This document shows, piece by piece, positions 10,501 through 23,075 of a stretch of DNA of 64,000 nucleotides. The DNA comes from Leptobrachium leishanense (taxonomy: Eukaryota; Chordata; Amphibia; Anura; Megophryidae). A program made the position numbers and the translations under genes. The stretch's first letter is position 1. Each line of letters begins with the position of its first letter. Location of the stretch: NCBI GenBank assembly GCA_009667805.1, contig CM019071.1, positions 51,040,101 through 51,104,100 of the forward strand, given 5' to 3'. The notes under the pieces were generated by a model, which saw nothing but the letters and a program-made list of their open reading frames with translations, was not told the DNA's origin and ran no database searches.

Positions 10501-13500
10501 GCCAGAGGCCCCACGACAGCAGCAGCTGCCGAGCCGAGAGGCCCCCAGGAGACCACGACAGCAGCAGCAGCCGAGCCAGAGGCCCCGACGACAGCAGCAG
10601 CAGCCGAGCCAGAGGCCCCCACGACAGCAGCAGCAGCCGAGCCAGAGGCCCCCACGACAGCAGCAGCCGCCGAGCCAGAAGCCCCCACGACAGCAGCAGC
10701 CGCCGAGCCAGAGGCCCCCACGACAGCAGCAGCCGCCGAGCCAGAGGCCCCCACGACAGCAGCAGCGCCGAGCCAGAGGCCCCCCACGATAGCAGCAGCA
10801 GCCGAGCCAGAGACCCCACGACAGCAGCAGCAGCCGAGCCAGAGGCCCCACGACAGCAGCAGCCGCCGAGCCAGAGGCCTCCACGACAGCAGCAGCAGCC
10901 GAGCCAGAGACCCCCACGACAGCAGCAGCAGCCGAGCCAGAGACCCCCACGACAGCAGCAGCAGCCGAGCCAGAGACCCCCACGACAGCAGCAACAGCCG
11001 AGCCAGAGGCCCCCACGACAGCAGCAGCAGCCGAGCCAGAGGCCCCCACGACAGCAGCAGCAGCCGAGCCAGAGGCCCCCACGACAGCAGCAGCAGCCGC
11101 CGAGCCAGAGGCCCCCGACAGCAGCAGCCGCCGAGCCAGAGGCCCCCACGACAGCAGCAGCCGCTGAGCCAGAGGCCCCCACGACAGCAGCAGCTGCCGA
11201 GCCAGAGGCCCCCACGACAGCAGCAGCAGCCGAGCCAGAGGCCCCCACGTCAGCAGCAGCCGCCGAGCCAGAGGCCCCCACGACAGCAGCAGCCGCCGAG
11301 CCAGAGGCCCCCACGACAGCAGCAGCAGCCGAGCCAGAGACCCCCACGACAGCAGCAGCAGCCGAGCCAGAGACCCCCACGACAGCAGCAACAGCCGAGC
11401 CAGAGACCCCGACGACAGCAGCAGCAGCGGAGCCAGAGGCCCCCACGACAGCAGCAGCAGCCGAGCCAGAGACCCCACGACAGCAGCAGCAGCAGCCGAG
11501 CCAGAGACCCCCACGACAGCAGCAGCAGCCGAGCCAGAGACCCCCACGACAGCAGCAGCAGCTGAGCCAGAGACCAACGACAGCGCAGCAGCCGAGGAGC
11601 CAGAGACCCCACGACAGCAGCAGCAGCAGCCGAGCCAGAGACCCCCACGACAGCAGCAGCAGCCGAGCCAGAGACCCCCACGACAGCAGCAGCAGCTGAG
11701 CCAGAGACCCCAACGACAGCAGCAGCAGCCGAGCCAGAGACCCCCACGACAGCAGCAGCAGCAGCCGAGCCAGAGACCCCCACGACAGCAGCAGCAGCCG
11801 AGCCAGAGACCCCCACGACAGCAGCAGCAGCTGAGCCAGAGACCCCAACGACAGCAGCAGCAGCCGAGCCAGAGGCCCCCACGACAGCAGCAGCAGTCGA
11901 GCCAGAGGCCCCCACAACAGCAGCAGCAGCCGAGCCAGAGGCCCCCACGACAGCAGCAACAGCCGAGCCAGAGACCCCGACGACAGCAGCAGCAGCGGAG
12001 CCAGAGGCCCCCACGACAGCAGCAGCAGCCGAGCCAGAGACCCCCACGACAGCAGCAGCAGCAGCCGAGCCAGAGACCCCACGACAGCAGCAGCAGCCGA
12101 GCCAGAGACCCCCACAGCAGCAGCAGCAGCTGAGCCAGAGACCCCACGACAGCAGCAGCAGCCGAGCCAGAGACCCCCACGACAGCAGCAGCAGCAGCCG
12201 AGCCAGAGACCCCCACGACAGCAGCAGCAGCCGAGCCAGAGACCCCCACGACAGCAGCAGCAGCTGAGCCAGAGACCCCAACGACAGCAGCAGCAGCCGA
12301 GCCAGAGGCCCCCACGACAGCAGCAGCAGTCGAGCCAGAGGCCCCCACAACAGCAGCAGCAGCCGAGCCAGAGGCCCCCACGACAGCAGCAGCTGCCGAG
12401 CCAGAGACCCCCACGACAGCAGCAGCAGCCGAGCCAGAGGCCCCCACGACAGCAGCAGCAGCCGAGCCAGAGGCCCCCACGACAGCAGCAGCCGCCGAGC
12501 CAGAGGCCCCCACGACAGCAGCAGCAGCCGAGCCAGAGACCCCCACGACAGCAGCAGCAGCCGAGCCAGAGACCCCCACGACAGCAGCACCAGCCGAGCC
12601 AGAGACCCCCACGACAGCAGCAGCAGCTGAGCCAGAGACCCCAACGACAGCAGCAGCAGCCGAGCCAGAGACCCCCACGACAGCAGCAGCAGCAGCCGAG
12701 CCAGAGACCCCCACGACAGCAGCAGCAGCCGAGCCAGAGACCCCCACGACAGCAGCAGCAGCTGAGCCAGAGACCCCAACGACAGCAGCAGCAGCCGAGC
12801 CAGAGGCCCCCACGACAGCAGCAGCAGTCGAGCCAGAGGCCCCCACAACAGCAGCAGCAGCCGAGCCAGAGGCCCCCACGACAGCAGCAGCTGCCGAGCC
12901 AGAGACCCCCACGACAGCAGCAGCAGCCGAGCCAGAGGCCCCACGACAGCAGCAGCAGCCGAGCCAGAGGCCCCCACGACAGCAGCAGCCGCCGAGCCAG
13001 AGGCCCCCACGACAGCAGCAGCAGCCGAGCCAGAGACCCCCACGACAGCAGCAGCAGCCGAGCCAGAGACCCCCACGACAGCAGCACCAGCCGAGCCAGA
13101 GACCCCCACGACAGCAGCAGCAGCGGAGCCAGAGGCCCCCACAACAGCAGCAGCAGCCGAGCCAGAGACCCCCACGACAGCAGCAGCAGCAGCCGAGCCA
13201 GAGACCCCCACGACAGCAGCAGCAGCTGAGCCAGAGACCCCCACGACAGCAGCAGCAGCCGAGCCAGAGACCCCACGACAGCAGCAGCAGCCGAGCCAGA
13301 GGCCCCACGACAGCAGCAGCCGCCGAGCCAGAGGCCCCCACGACAGCAGCAGCAGCCGAGCCAGAGACCCCCACGACAGCAGCAGCAGCCGAGCCAGAGA
13401 CCCCACGACAGCAGCAACAGCCGAGCCAGAGACCCCACGACAGCAGCAGCAGCGGAGCCAGAGGCCCCCGACAGCAGCAGCAGCCGAGCCAGAGACCCCC

Positions 13501-16500
13501 ACGACAGCAGCAGCAGCAGCCGAGCCAGAGACCCCCACGACAGCAGCAGCAGCCGAGCCAGAGACCCCCACGACAGCAGCAGCAGCTGAGCCAGAGACCC
13601 CAACGACAGCAGCAGCAGCCGAGCCAGAGACCCCCACGACAGAAGCAGCAGCAGCAGCCGAGCCAGAGACCCCCACGACAGCAGCAGCAGCGGAGCCAGA
13701 GACCCCCACGACAGCAGCAGCAGCGGAGCCAGAGACCCCCACGACAGCAGCAGCAGCGGAGCCAGAGGCCCCCACAACAGCAGCAGCAGCCGAGCCAGAG
13801 GCCCCCACGACAGCAGCAGCAGCCGAGCCAGAGGCCCCCACGACAGCAGCAGCCGCCGAGCCAGAGGCCCCCACGACAGCAGCAGCAGCCGAGCCAGAGA
13901 CCCCCACGACAGCAGCAGCAGCCGAGCCAGAGACCCCCACGACAGCAGCACCAGCCGAGCCAGAGACCCCACGACAGCAGCAGCAGCGAGCCAGAGGCCC
14001 CCACAACAGCAGCAGCAGCCGAGCCAGAGACCCCCACGACAGCAGCAGCAGCAGCCGAGCCAGAGACCCCCACGACAGCAGCAGCAGCTGAGCCAGAGAC
14101 CCCCACGACAGCAGCAGCAGCTGAGCCAGAGACCCCAACGACAGCAGCAGCAGCCGAGCCCGAGGCCCCCACGACAGCAGCAGCCGCCGACCCAGAGGCC
14201 CCCGTGACAGCAGCAGCCGCCGACCCAGAGGCCCCCACAACAGCAGCAGCCGCCGAGCCAGAGGAACCCACGACAGCAGCAGCCGCCGAGCCAGAGGCCC
14301 CCACGACAGCAGCAGCTGCCGAGCCAGAGACCCCCACGACAGCAGCAGCAGCCGAGCCAGAGGCCCCAACGACAGCAGCAGCAGCCGAGCCAGAGGCCCC
14401 CACGACAGCAGCAGCCGCCGAGCCAGAGACCCCCACGACAGCAGCAGCAGCTGAGCCAGAGACCCCAACGACAGCAGCAGCAGCCGAGCCAGAGACCCCC
14501 ACGACAGCAGCAGCAGCCGAGCCAGAGACCCCCACGACAGCAGCAGCAGCCGAGCCAGAGACCCCCACGACAGCAGCAGCAGCCGAGCCAGAGACCCCCA
14601 CGACAGCAGCAGCAGCAGAGCCAGAGGCCCCCACAACAGCAGCAGCAGCCGAGCCAGAGGCCCCCACGACAGCAGCAGCAGCCGAGCCAGAGGCCCCCAC
14701 GACAGCAGCAGCCGCCGAGCCAGAGCCCCCACGACAGCAGCAGCAGCCGAGCCAGAGGCCCCGACAGCAGCAGCAGCCGAGCCAGAGCCCCGGGCAGCAA
14801 GACAGAGGCCCCACGACAGCAGCAGCAGCCGAGCCAGAGGCCCCCACGACAGCAGCAGCAGCCGAGCCAGAGACCCCCACGACAGCAGCAGCAGCCGAGC
14901 CAGAGACCCCCACGACAGCAGCAGCAGCCGAGCCAGAGACCCCACGACAGCAGCAGCAGCCGAGCCAGAGACCCCACGACAGCAGCAGCAGCAGCCGAGC
15001 CAGAGACCCCCACGACAGCAGCAGCAGCTGAGCCAGAGACCCCACGACAGCAGCAGCAGCCGAGCCAGAGAACCCCAACGACAGCACAATAGCAGCAGCC
15101 GAGCCAGAGCCCCCACGACAGGCAGCAGCCGCCGAGCCAGAGGCCCCCGTGACAGCAGCAGCCGCGCCCAGAGGCCCCCACAACAGCAGCAGCCGCCGAG
15201 CCAGAGGCCCCCACGACAGCAGCAGCCGCCGAGCCAGAGGCCCCCACGACAGCAGCAGCAGCCGAGCCAGAGACCCCACGACAGCAGCAGCAGCCGAGCC
15301 AGAGGCCCCACCCGACAGCAGCAGCAGCCGAGCCAGAGGCCCCCACGACAGCAGCAGCGCCGAGCCAGAGGCCCCCACGACAGCAGCAGCCCCGAGCCAG
15401 AGGCCCCCACGACAGCAGCAGCAGCGAGCCAGAGGCCCCCACGACAGCAGCAGCGCGAGCCGAGCCACGACACAAGCAGCGAGCGAGCCGCCGCGCAGCA
15501 GACAGCAGACCGAGCCAGAGGCCCCCACGACAGCAGCAGCCAGCCAGAGACCCGAGAGGCGACGCACAGACAGGCACAAGCAGCCGAGCCAGAGACCCCC
15601 ACGACAGCAGCAGCAGCCGAGCCAGAGACCCCAACGACAGCAGGGCAGCAGCAGCAGCCGAGCCAGGACCCCACGAACAGCCAGCAGCAGCCAGCCCAGA
15701 GGAGCCCCCACGACAGCAGCAGCAGCCGGAGCCAGAGACCCCCACGACAGCAGCAGCAGCCGAGCCAGAGACCCCCACGACAGCAGCAGCAGCCGAGCCA
15801 GAGACCCCCACGACAGCAGCAGCAGCGAGCCAGAGACCCCACGACAGCAGCAGCAGCTGAGCCAGAGACCCCAACGACAGCAGCAGCAGCCGAGCCAGAG
15901 GACCCCACGACAGCAGCAGCAGCAGCCGAGCCAGAGACCCCCACGACAGCAGCAGCAGCCGAGCCAGAGACCCCACGACAGCAGCAGCAGCCGAGCCAGA
16001 GCCCCCACGACAGCAGCAAGCAGCCGAGCCAGAGACCCCGACGACAGCAGCAGCAGCGGAGCCAGAGGCCCCACGACAGCAGCAGCAGCCGAGCCAGAGA
16101 CCCCCACGACAGCAGCAGCAGCAGCCGAGCCAGAGACCCCACGACAGCAGCAGCAGCCGAGCCAGAGACCCCCACGACAGCAGCAGCAGCTGAGCCAGAG
16201 ACCCCAACGACAGCAGCAGCAGCCGAGCCAGAGACCCCCACGACAGCAGCAGCGGAGCCAGAGCCCCCACGACAGCAGCAGCAGCCGAGCCAGAGAACCC
16301 CACACACAGGCACGCAGCAGCAGCCGAGCCAGAGACCCCACGACAGCAGCAGCAGCGAGCCAGAACCCCACGACAGCAAGCAGCACGAGCCAGAAGACCC
16401 CAACGACAGCAGCAGCAGCCGAGCCAGAGACCCCACGACAGCAGCAGCAGCCAGCACGACCAGAGACCCCCACGACAGCAGCAGCAGCCGAGCCAGAGAC

Positions 16501-19169
16501 CCCACGACAGCAGCAGCAGCCGAGCCAAGAACCCCACCGACACGCAGCAGCCGAGCCAGAGACCCCACGACAGCAGCAGCAGCCGAGCCAGAGCCCCCAC
16601 GACAGCAGCAGCAGCCGAGCCAGAGACCCCCACGACAGCAGCAGCAGCAGCCGAGCCAGAGACCCCCACGACAGCAGCAGCAGCCGAGCCAGAGACCCCC
16701 ACGACAGCAGCAGCAGCCGAGCCAGAGACCCCCACGACAGCAGCAGCAGCCGAGCCAGAGACCCCACGACAGCAGCAGCAGCGCCGAGCCAAGGACCCCA
16801 CGACAGCAGCAGCAGCCGAGCCAGAGCCCCCCACGACAGCAGCAGCAGCCGAGCCAGAGACCCCCACGACAGCAGCAGCAGCCGAGCCAGAGACCCCAAC
16901 GACAGCAGCAGCAGCTGAGCCAGAGGCCCCACGACAGCAGCAGCAGCCGAGCCAGAGCCCCCACGACAGCAGCAGCAGCCGAGCCAGAGCCCCCACGACA
17001 GCAGCAGCAGCCGAGCCAGAGACCCCACACACAGCAGCAGCAGCCGAGCCAGAGGCCCCACGACAGCAGCAGCAGCCAGACCAGCCCCCACGACAGCAGC
17101 AGCCGCCGAGCCAGAGGCCCCACGACAGCAGCAGCAGCCGAGCCAGAGACCCCACGACAGCAGCAGCAGCCGAGCCAGAGACCCCACGACAGCAGCAGCA
17201 GCCGAGCCAGAGACCCCCACGACAGCAGCAGCAGCGAGCCAGAGAGCCCCCACAACAGCAGCAGCAGCCGAGCCAGAGACCCCCACGACAGCAGCAGCAG
17301 CCGAGCCAGAGACCCCCACGACAGCAGCAGCAGCGAGCCAGAGACCCCCACGACAGCAGCAGCAGCCGAGCCAGAGACCCCCACGACAGCAGCAGCAGCC
17401 GAGCCAGAGGCCCCCACGACAGCAGCAGCCGAGCCAGAGGCCCCCACGACAGCAGCAGCACCGAGCAGAGACCCCCACGACAGCAGCAGCAGCCGAGCCA
17501 GAGACCCCCACGACAGCAGCAGCAGCCGAGCCAGAGACCCCCACGACAGCAGCAGCAGCCGAGCCAGAGCCCCCACGACAGCAGCAGCAGCCGAGCCAGA
17601 GACCCCCACGACAGCAGCAGCAGCGCCGAGCCAGAGACCCCACGACAGCAGCAGCAGCCGAGCCAGAGGACCCCACGACAGCAGCAGCAGCCGAGCCAGA
17701 GACCCCACGACAGCAGCAGCAGCAGCGAGCAGAGACCCCCACGACAGCAGCAGCAGCAGCCGAGCCAGAGACCCCCACGACAGCAGCAGCAGCCGAGCCA
17801 GAACCCCCACGACAGCAGCAGCAGCCGAGCCAGAGACCCCCACGACAGCAGCAGCAGCCGAGCCAGAGACCCCCACGACAGCAGCAACAGCCGAGCCAGA
17901 GACCCCGACGACAGCAGCAGCAGCCGAGCCAGAGGCCCCCACGACAGCAGCAGCAGCCGAGCCAGAGACCCCCACGACAGCAGCAGCAGCAGCCGAGCCA
18001 GAGACCCCCACGACAGCAGCAGCAGCCGAGCCAGAGACCCCACGACAGCAGCAGCAGCTGAGCCAGAGACCCCAACGACAGCAGCAGCAGCCGAGCCAGA
18101 GACCCCCACGACAGCAGCAGCAGCAGCCGAGCCAGAGACCCCCACGACAGCAGCAGCAGCCGAGCCAGAGACCCCCACGACAGCAGCAGCAGCTGAGCCA
18201 GAGACCCCAACGACAGCAGCAGCAGCCGAGCCAGAGGCCCCCACGACAGCAGCAGCAGTCGAGCCAGAGGCCCCCACAACAGCAGCAGCAGCCGAGCCAG
18301 AGGCCCCCACGACAGCAGCAGCAGCCGAGCCAGAGGCCCCCACGACAGCAGCAGCCACCGAGCCAGAGGCCCCCACGACAGCAGCAGCAGCCGAGCCAGA
18401 GACCCCACGACAGCAGCAGCAGCCGAGCCAGAGACCCCCACGACAGCAGCACCAGCCGAGCCAGAGACCCCCACGACAGCAGCAGCAGCGGAGCCAGAGG
18501 CCCCCACAACAGCAGCAGCAGCCGAGCCAGAGACCCCCACGACAGCAGCAGCAGCAGCCGAGCCAGAGACCCCCACGACAGCAGCAGCAGCCGAGCCAGA
18601 GGCCCCCACGACAGCAGCAGCAGCCGAGCCAGAGGCCCCCACGACAGCAGCAGCCGCAGAGCCAGAGGCCCCCACGACAGCAGCAGCCGCCGAGCCAGAG
18701 GCCCCCACGACAGCAGCAGCAGCCGAGCCAGAGGCCCCCACGACAGCAGCAGCCGCCGAGCCAGAGGCCCCCACGACAGCAGCAGCTGCCGAGCCAGAGG
18801 CCCCCACGACAGCAGCAGCTGCCGAGCCAGAGGCCCCCACGACAGCAGCAGCCGCCGAGCCAGAGGCCCCCACGACAGCAGCAGCCGCCGAGCCAGAGGC
18901 CCCCACGACAGCAGCAGCTGCCGAGCCAGAGGCCCCCACGACAGCAGCAGCCGCCGAGCCAGAGGCCCCCACGACAGCAGCAGCCGCCGAGCCAGAGGCC
19001 CCCACGACAGCAGCAGCCGCCGAGCCAGAGGCCCCCACGACAGCTGCAGCCTCCGAGCCAGAGGCCCCCACGACAGCAGCAGCCGCCGAGCCAGAGGCCC
19101 CCACGACAACCCTTGAACCTATTAGGATTCCTGCACTTGGAAATAACCCTTCAGGAGTCACAACTACTG
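7508..19169 (+). CDS. Giant tandem-repeat exon of a mucin-like membrane glycoprotein (partial gene)
   Basis: Nearly all of this 11.66-kb block is a 33-bp repeat whose coding frame gives EPEAPTTAAAA, with variants EPETP and EPVTP and units of 30 or 36 bp. About 350 units are present. The Thr/Pro/Ala composition fits a heavily O-glycosylated extracellular mucin domain. The frame is fixed at both ends: the left edge reads MTAGEPEAPTT from 7516, and the right edge leaves the repeat in the same frame into a unique stretch ending 'NNPSGVTTTG' before a donor (G|GTTAGT at 19169/19170). Both edges are phase 1. Within the array the frame slips repeatedly, mostly where five C's become four, so the assembled sequence does not encode one continuous protein; net length is 1 mod 3. 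I suspect consensus errors in a hard repeat, but real lesions are possible. The minus strand is also open over thousands of codons, a by-product of the repeat. An upstream signal-peptide exon was not found. No orthologue is recognised; MUC21/MUC22-type membrane mucins have a similar layout, a weak comparison. Confidence 0.7.
14760..17780 (+). repeat. Irregular, indel-rich segment of the 33-bp array
   Basis: Units in this stretch carry many one- to several-base insertions and deletions ('gggcagcaagacag' near 14790, 'gcgagcgagccgccgcgc' near 15482, 'cgacgcacagacagg' near 15556). Units on either side are clean. The changes are scattered and not shared between units, which resembles uncorrected long-read sequence more than evolved variation. 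Confidence 0.6.
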
Positions 19170-19267
19170 GTTAGTATGTTTACCAAATCTAAGGGCATGT
19201 TACAAAAGGGTTGAAGACGTCTTGTTGTATGCATGAACCCGTAATGATTGTTTATTTTTTGTTACAG
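19170..19267 (+). other. Short intron of the mucin-like gene
   Basis: This 98-bp interval has a GTTAGT donor and a 'tttattttttgttacag' acceptor. It joins a phase-1 exon to a phase-1 exon. Confidence 0.7.
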
Positions 19268-19362
19268 TTTCAAATAACGGTAAATTACCTGTCTTGACTA
19301 TTATACTTATAAGTTTGGGCTGTTGCATCGGTGCCATCCTGTTATTGGTTGGAGTTTGCATG
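19268..19362 (+). CDS. Transmembrane exon of the mucin-like gene
   Basis: After the split codon (G|TT, Val) the 31 codons read a short polar lead 'SNNGK' followed by 'LPVLTIILISLGCCIGAILL' and 'LVGVCM', a hydrophobic helix of about 26 residues. The GCC pair in the helix could be palmitoylated (inference). The exon is bounded by a strong acceptor (cag at 19265-19267) and a consensus donor 'gtaagtga' from 19363, and it ends in phase 0. A mucin repeat followed directly by one transmembrane segment is the standard layout of a membrane-tethered mucin or sialomucin. Exact phase agreement with the upstream exon, across an intron that is closed in this frame, is the main evidence that both are real exons. 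Confidence 0.8.
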
Positions 19363-19371
19363 GTAAGTGAT

Positions 19372-19495
19372 TTTTATTTATTAAAGTATTTTTACAGGAA
19401 GGATACATAGAGATTTCTCTGGTTTTCAGTTTGACCTGGGTTCAAGAACATTGAATTGTTACAGAAATACAAAGTAATAAAATGCAAGATATTAA
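19372..19495 (-). mobile_element. LINE 3'-end fragment, same family as 108-896
   Basis: 'acaggaaggatacatagag', 'gttcaagaacattg' and 'atacaaagtaataaaatgc' match 135-245 in order. It lies only 10 bp after the transmembrane-exon donor and is non-coding. Confidence 0.6.
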
Positions 19496-20184
19496 CCCTT
19501 TCACTGCTGAGCCATTTCACCGCTGTGTGCTGAGCTCATTTTTACCGCTTTCGCTCATCATGTTTAAACGCGATTTTGAAGTCACATTTTATTATATGAT
19601 CCAGACATATTACATATCATTCTTTCCGGCAGACTCTGCAGATTCATTACTATATCATTATTATATGTATACGTCATGTCCTGCCTGTGTATTATAACAA
19701 AAAATGTAATACGATTAGAATTTTTAATCATCTGCAACGTGTAAAGTGTTTTTTTTTCACATTTTATCACTTGAGCGTTTGAGATTATATTTTCTATAGG
19801 GTGCGCTTGTACACAAATTAGAAATGGGGACTAGTTACATGGGGGAAAATACTTGATTTTAAGCAAACGCACCCCATAGAAAAAAATCATTAGTGCAGCA
19901 TCATTGTTCACATTATAATAGAAATGTGAACAATATTGCTGCATTAATAAAAACAACACACACACAAAAAAACATGTTTTTATTTGTTTTTTAAATTTAT
20001 TTGTTTGTTTTAATTTTTAATTTACTTTGCACATGGTGGTCATGCAGGACAACCCTCTCACTTTTCTATCACACGGACCCTCAAACGTCTTTTTTCATAC
20101 TTTCTGCTGCTGTTCAGAAACCTATGGAAGCTTGGGTCAGTAATAGGTGGAATTCTTTTTATCGGCTTAAATACACTGGTTAAT
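19496..20184. other. AT-rich sequence, nothing recognised
   Basis: There are short open frames only, with no domain. 'gtgcagcatcattgttcac' near 19891 has an imperfect inverted echo about 30 bp later. No element boundary could be set. Confidence 0.3.
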
Positions 20185-22500
20185 GTTGTAGGGATTATTA
20201 TTCAATAAGAAACTTATACGAGACACTGTTTTGCTTTGAAGAATACACTAATCGGATAAAAATATATATATTTATTACGTATACAAAAAAAATTCAAATC
20301 TCATATCATAAACAAAGATTTATAAACAACCACAAAATCCATCCATCAGCACATAGACACTAGCTTCCCAATATATGTATCACCTGTTAGTAACTGCATA
20401 TATGATTAATATAATTTACCTTATCAGTTAGTAACTATACACAAATGGTTAATACATGTTTCGTAAAGCAGAAATGTTTATTTCCCACAAACCGATATTT
20501 AACAAGCTAGATCTTGTAGAGATATATGTATCTCTCTATACTACATGGATCAACAAAAGATGAGCTGTTTCTAGAATGATAATTAATAAAAACTTATTTA
20601 GTGAGTCCTCCCCTAATATCGAGAATTAAGCTTCTAATCTTCTGCTTTTTATATTGTAGTTATATAATTCCTTGCTTTATTAATTTCAATCACAGTAATT
20701 TCCAAATTCAATATATATATCAATCTTGCAACAGTTTCTTTAGGAGAAATCCTTATATACAATTCTTCTTCATATCTCTATCTGCAGAATAGAAATATTT
20801 TTAGATTCTGGATCTATCTATTGCAATAAATACTCCAGATCTATATAATTACATTAACCTTAAATTTGCTCTCGCATACATTACCTCTAATCTGGATTCA
20901 ATGAGTTACAGCCTTGGAATATTCTTTGTTTTGGAATATGTGAAAATTATCAATGTAGATATTCAATACATATGAATTAGAGATGTGGTGGAATGATCGG
21001 CAGTCTGAATTAATGCATAATCGTGTCTTGGGATGGTCTGCTTGCGATAGTCTGCCTGTCTGAATTTGCAACAAACAGTACAGCTTCAATTATAGTCAAT
21101 TTGACGTCACTGACAATCTACCTCTTTCCATTTAAATATTACATTCTTTATTTTAATATATTTACTATACCTCTAGAGGGCGGTGTTGCACTTCCAATTA
21201 ATTTCACTGTTTAATTTTTATATATCTTATCTCAGGTCAAGAGATCAATCTGACTTACAAAGACCCTCTATTTTCAATCCTAGACTCTGAGTCTCTCCTG
21301 TCCAAAATTAGATTTAGATTTCTATTCCTCTCAAAAATTTTACTGTCGGATATAATCTCTGCACGTGAATACAACACGTTTGTATATATTGGATTTATCA
21401 GCCAAGCCTCCAATATGTCTATATTGGATTTACTGGACCTACCTCGGCAGTCGCCTCCAATATATCAGGGACTATTATTTCATAAGAAACTTATACGAGA
21501 CACAAATATCAATCGTCTATATCTCTTAGAAATTATCCTGAATTATTTTAATTGTCTGTGTTTTGCTTTAAAAAATACAATAATCAATAATCAGATAAAA
21601 ATATATATATATTTATTACGTATACAAAAGAATTTCAAATCTCATTTCATAAACAAAAATTTACAAACCACACTCCATCAGCATATAAAAACTAGCTTCA
21701 CAATATATGTATCTCCGGTTAGTAACTGCATATATGATTAATATCATTTATTTTCTCAGTTAGTAACTAATACACAAATGGTTAATAAACATTTCTGCTT
21801 AATACAACATGCAATTCCCTGCAAACAATGTTTAACCAGCCAGCTCTTATAGATATATATATATATCTCTGCTACATGGATCAACAAAAGATGAGCTAAT
21901 TTAATAATAAGTAATAAAAACTTATTTAGTGAATCCTCCCCTAATCTCGAGAATTAAACTTCTAATCTTTTGCTTTTTATTTTGTAGTTATATAATTCCT
22001 TGCTTATTAATTTTAATCACAGTAATTTCCAAATTCAATATATATATTGGTATCAATCTTGCAACATTTCTTTAGGAATAAATCCTTATATCCACTTCTT
22101 CATATTTCCATCTGCAGAATAGAATTACTTAGAATTTGGATTTTAACCTTATCCGAGAAGTCTCAGTCTACGTTGCAAAAATCTCTACAAATATATTTTT
22201 ACATTAATTCCTTATTTCATACATTACCTGTCCAATTTGGATGTTGATGAGTCTGCCTTGGAATTTTCTATGTGATGCTTTGTTTTGGAATATGTGAAAA
22301 TTATCGATATTAGATAATCAATGCATGTGAGTTAGAGATTTGGTGAGAATATTGATTGCCTCATGTCTTGGGATCTGAGTGCATGGTGATGTGATTCTGA
22401 TGTGAGTCTCTGTCTATTGGAATCTCTGACTTCTCAGAATGTCATATATAATGAATGTCTGAGTGCATGGCGATGTGAGTCATAATAAAATATACCTTGA
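20185..22500. repeat. AT-rich direct repeat, ~1.3-kb period
   Basis: Blocks recur in the same order with an offset of about 1325 bp. Examples are 'aagaaacttatacgagaca' near 20208 and 21484, 'tatatttattacgtataca' near 20268 and 21605, the 'gagaattaa..cttctaatct' block near 20620 and 21948, and the 'agtaatttccaaattcaat' block near 20694 and 22021. It may be a pair of LTRs or a tandem duplication. No coding region lies between the copies, and I could not define TG/CA ends. Confidence 0.6.
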
Positions 22501-22639
22501 TTATAAACATATATTTTGTGAATATAATTTTATATTACAGAATATTTTCTCTTATTCCTATACTCAAAAGACAAAATCTCTTTTGTTTTAAAAATTTAAA
22601 ACAGACCAATAAATTTACTTATGACATGTCTTAGCATTA

Positions 22640-23075
22640 TCTCACATTCATTCTAGGTTCCTTCATGTCTGGGACTTCTTAACCCAGGAATGAACTTTGT
22701 AAAAAAAGAATCTTGTTCATTTCTAAACCTAGTGAATATTTTAAAGAAAAACTGTCTTTAAAACAAAATGGCTACAAGCATCCATTTTAAATTCTCCTTT
22801 TCTGTGTAATATACCCGACATTACTAAGTAAATTCCTTTCTCTGGCACTTAGCTCGGCATTATATCAAATAAAGACATTTTAAGGTTTCATCATGTCTGG
22901 CATTTATAAAAAAAAAAAAAACTCTTAAAATTTCACCTAGCCGTGAACAATTAAAAAAAAATCTCTGTCCATTTCTAAAACTAGGGAAAATTGAAAAAGG
23001 AAAGACTTTCCATTTAAAACAAGATGGCTACAGGCATCCATTTTAATTTTTCCTTATTCTAATATACCCGACAAT
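22640..23075. repeat. ~240-bp tandem duplication
   Basis: Blocks around 'aaaacaaaatggctacaag' (22759) and 'aaaacaagatggctacagg' (23016), 'catccattttaa', and 'atataccc gac' recur in the same order about 250 bp apart. Non-coding. Confidence 0.55.

Noticed and set aside
7435..19161. Very long minus-strand open frames (up to about 3,490 codons) over the repeat array
   Set aside because: They are by-products of a 33-bp unit without stops on either strand. Their translations are pure periodic Cys/Leu/Ala patterns, and no minus-strand start, splice site or flanking domain supports them.
7508..19362. Naming the gene SELPLG, MUC1, podocalyxin or endomucin
   Set aside because: The repeat and transmembrane sequences do not match what I know of these proteins; SELPLG also has a single coding exon. 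The resemblance to MUC21/22 is only in layout.
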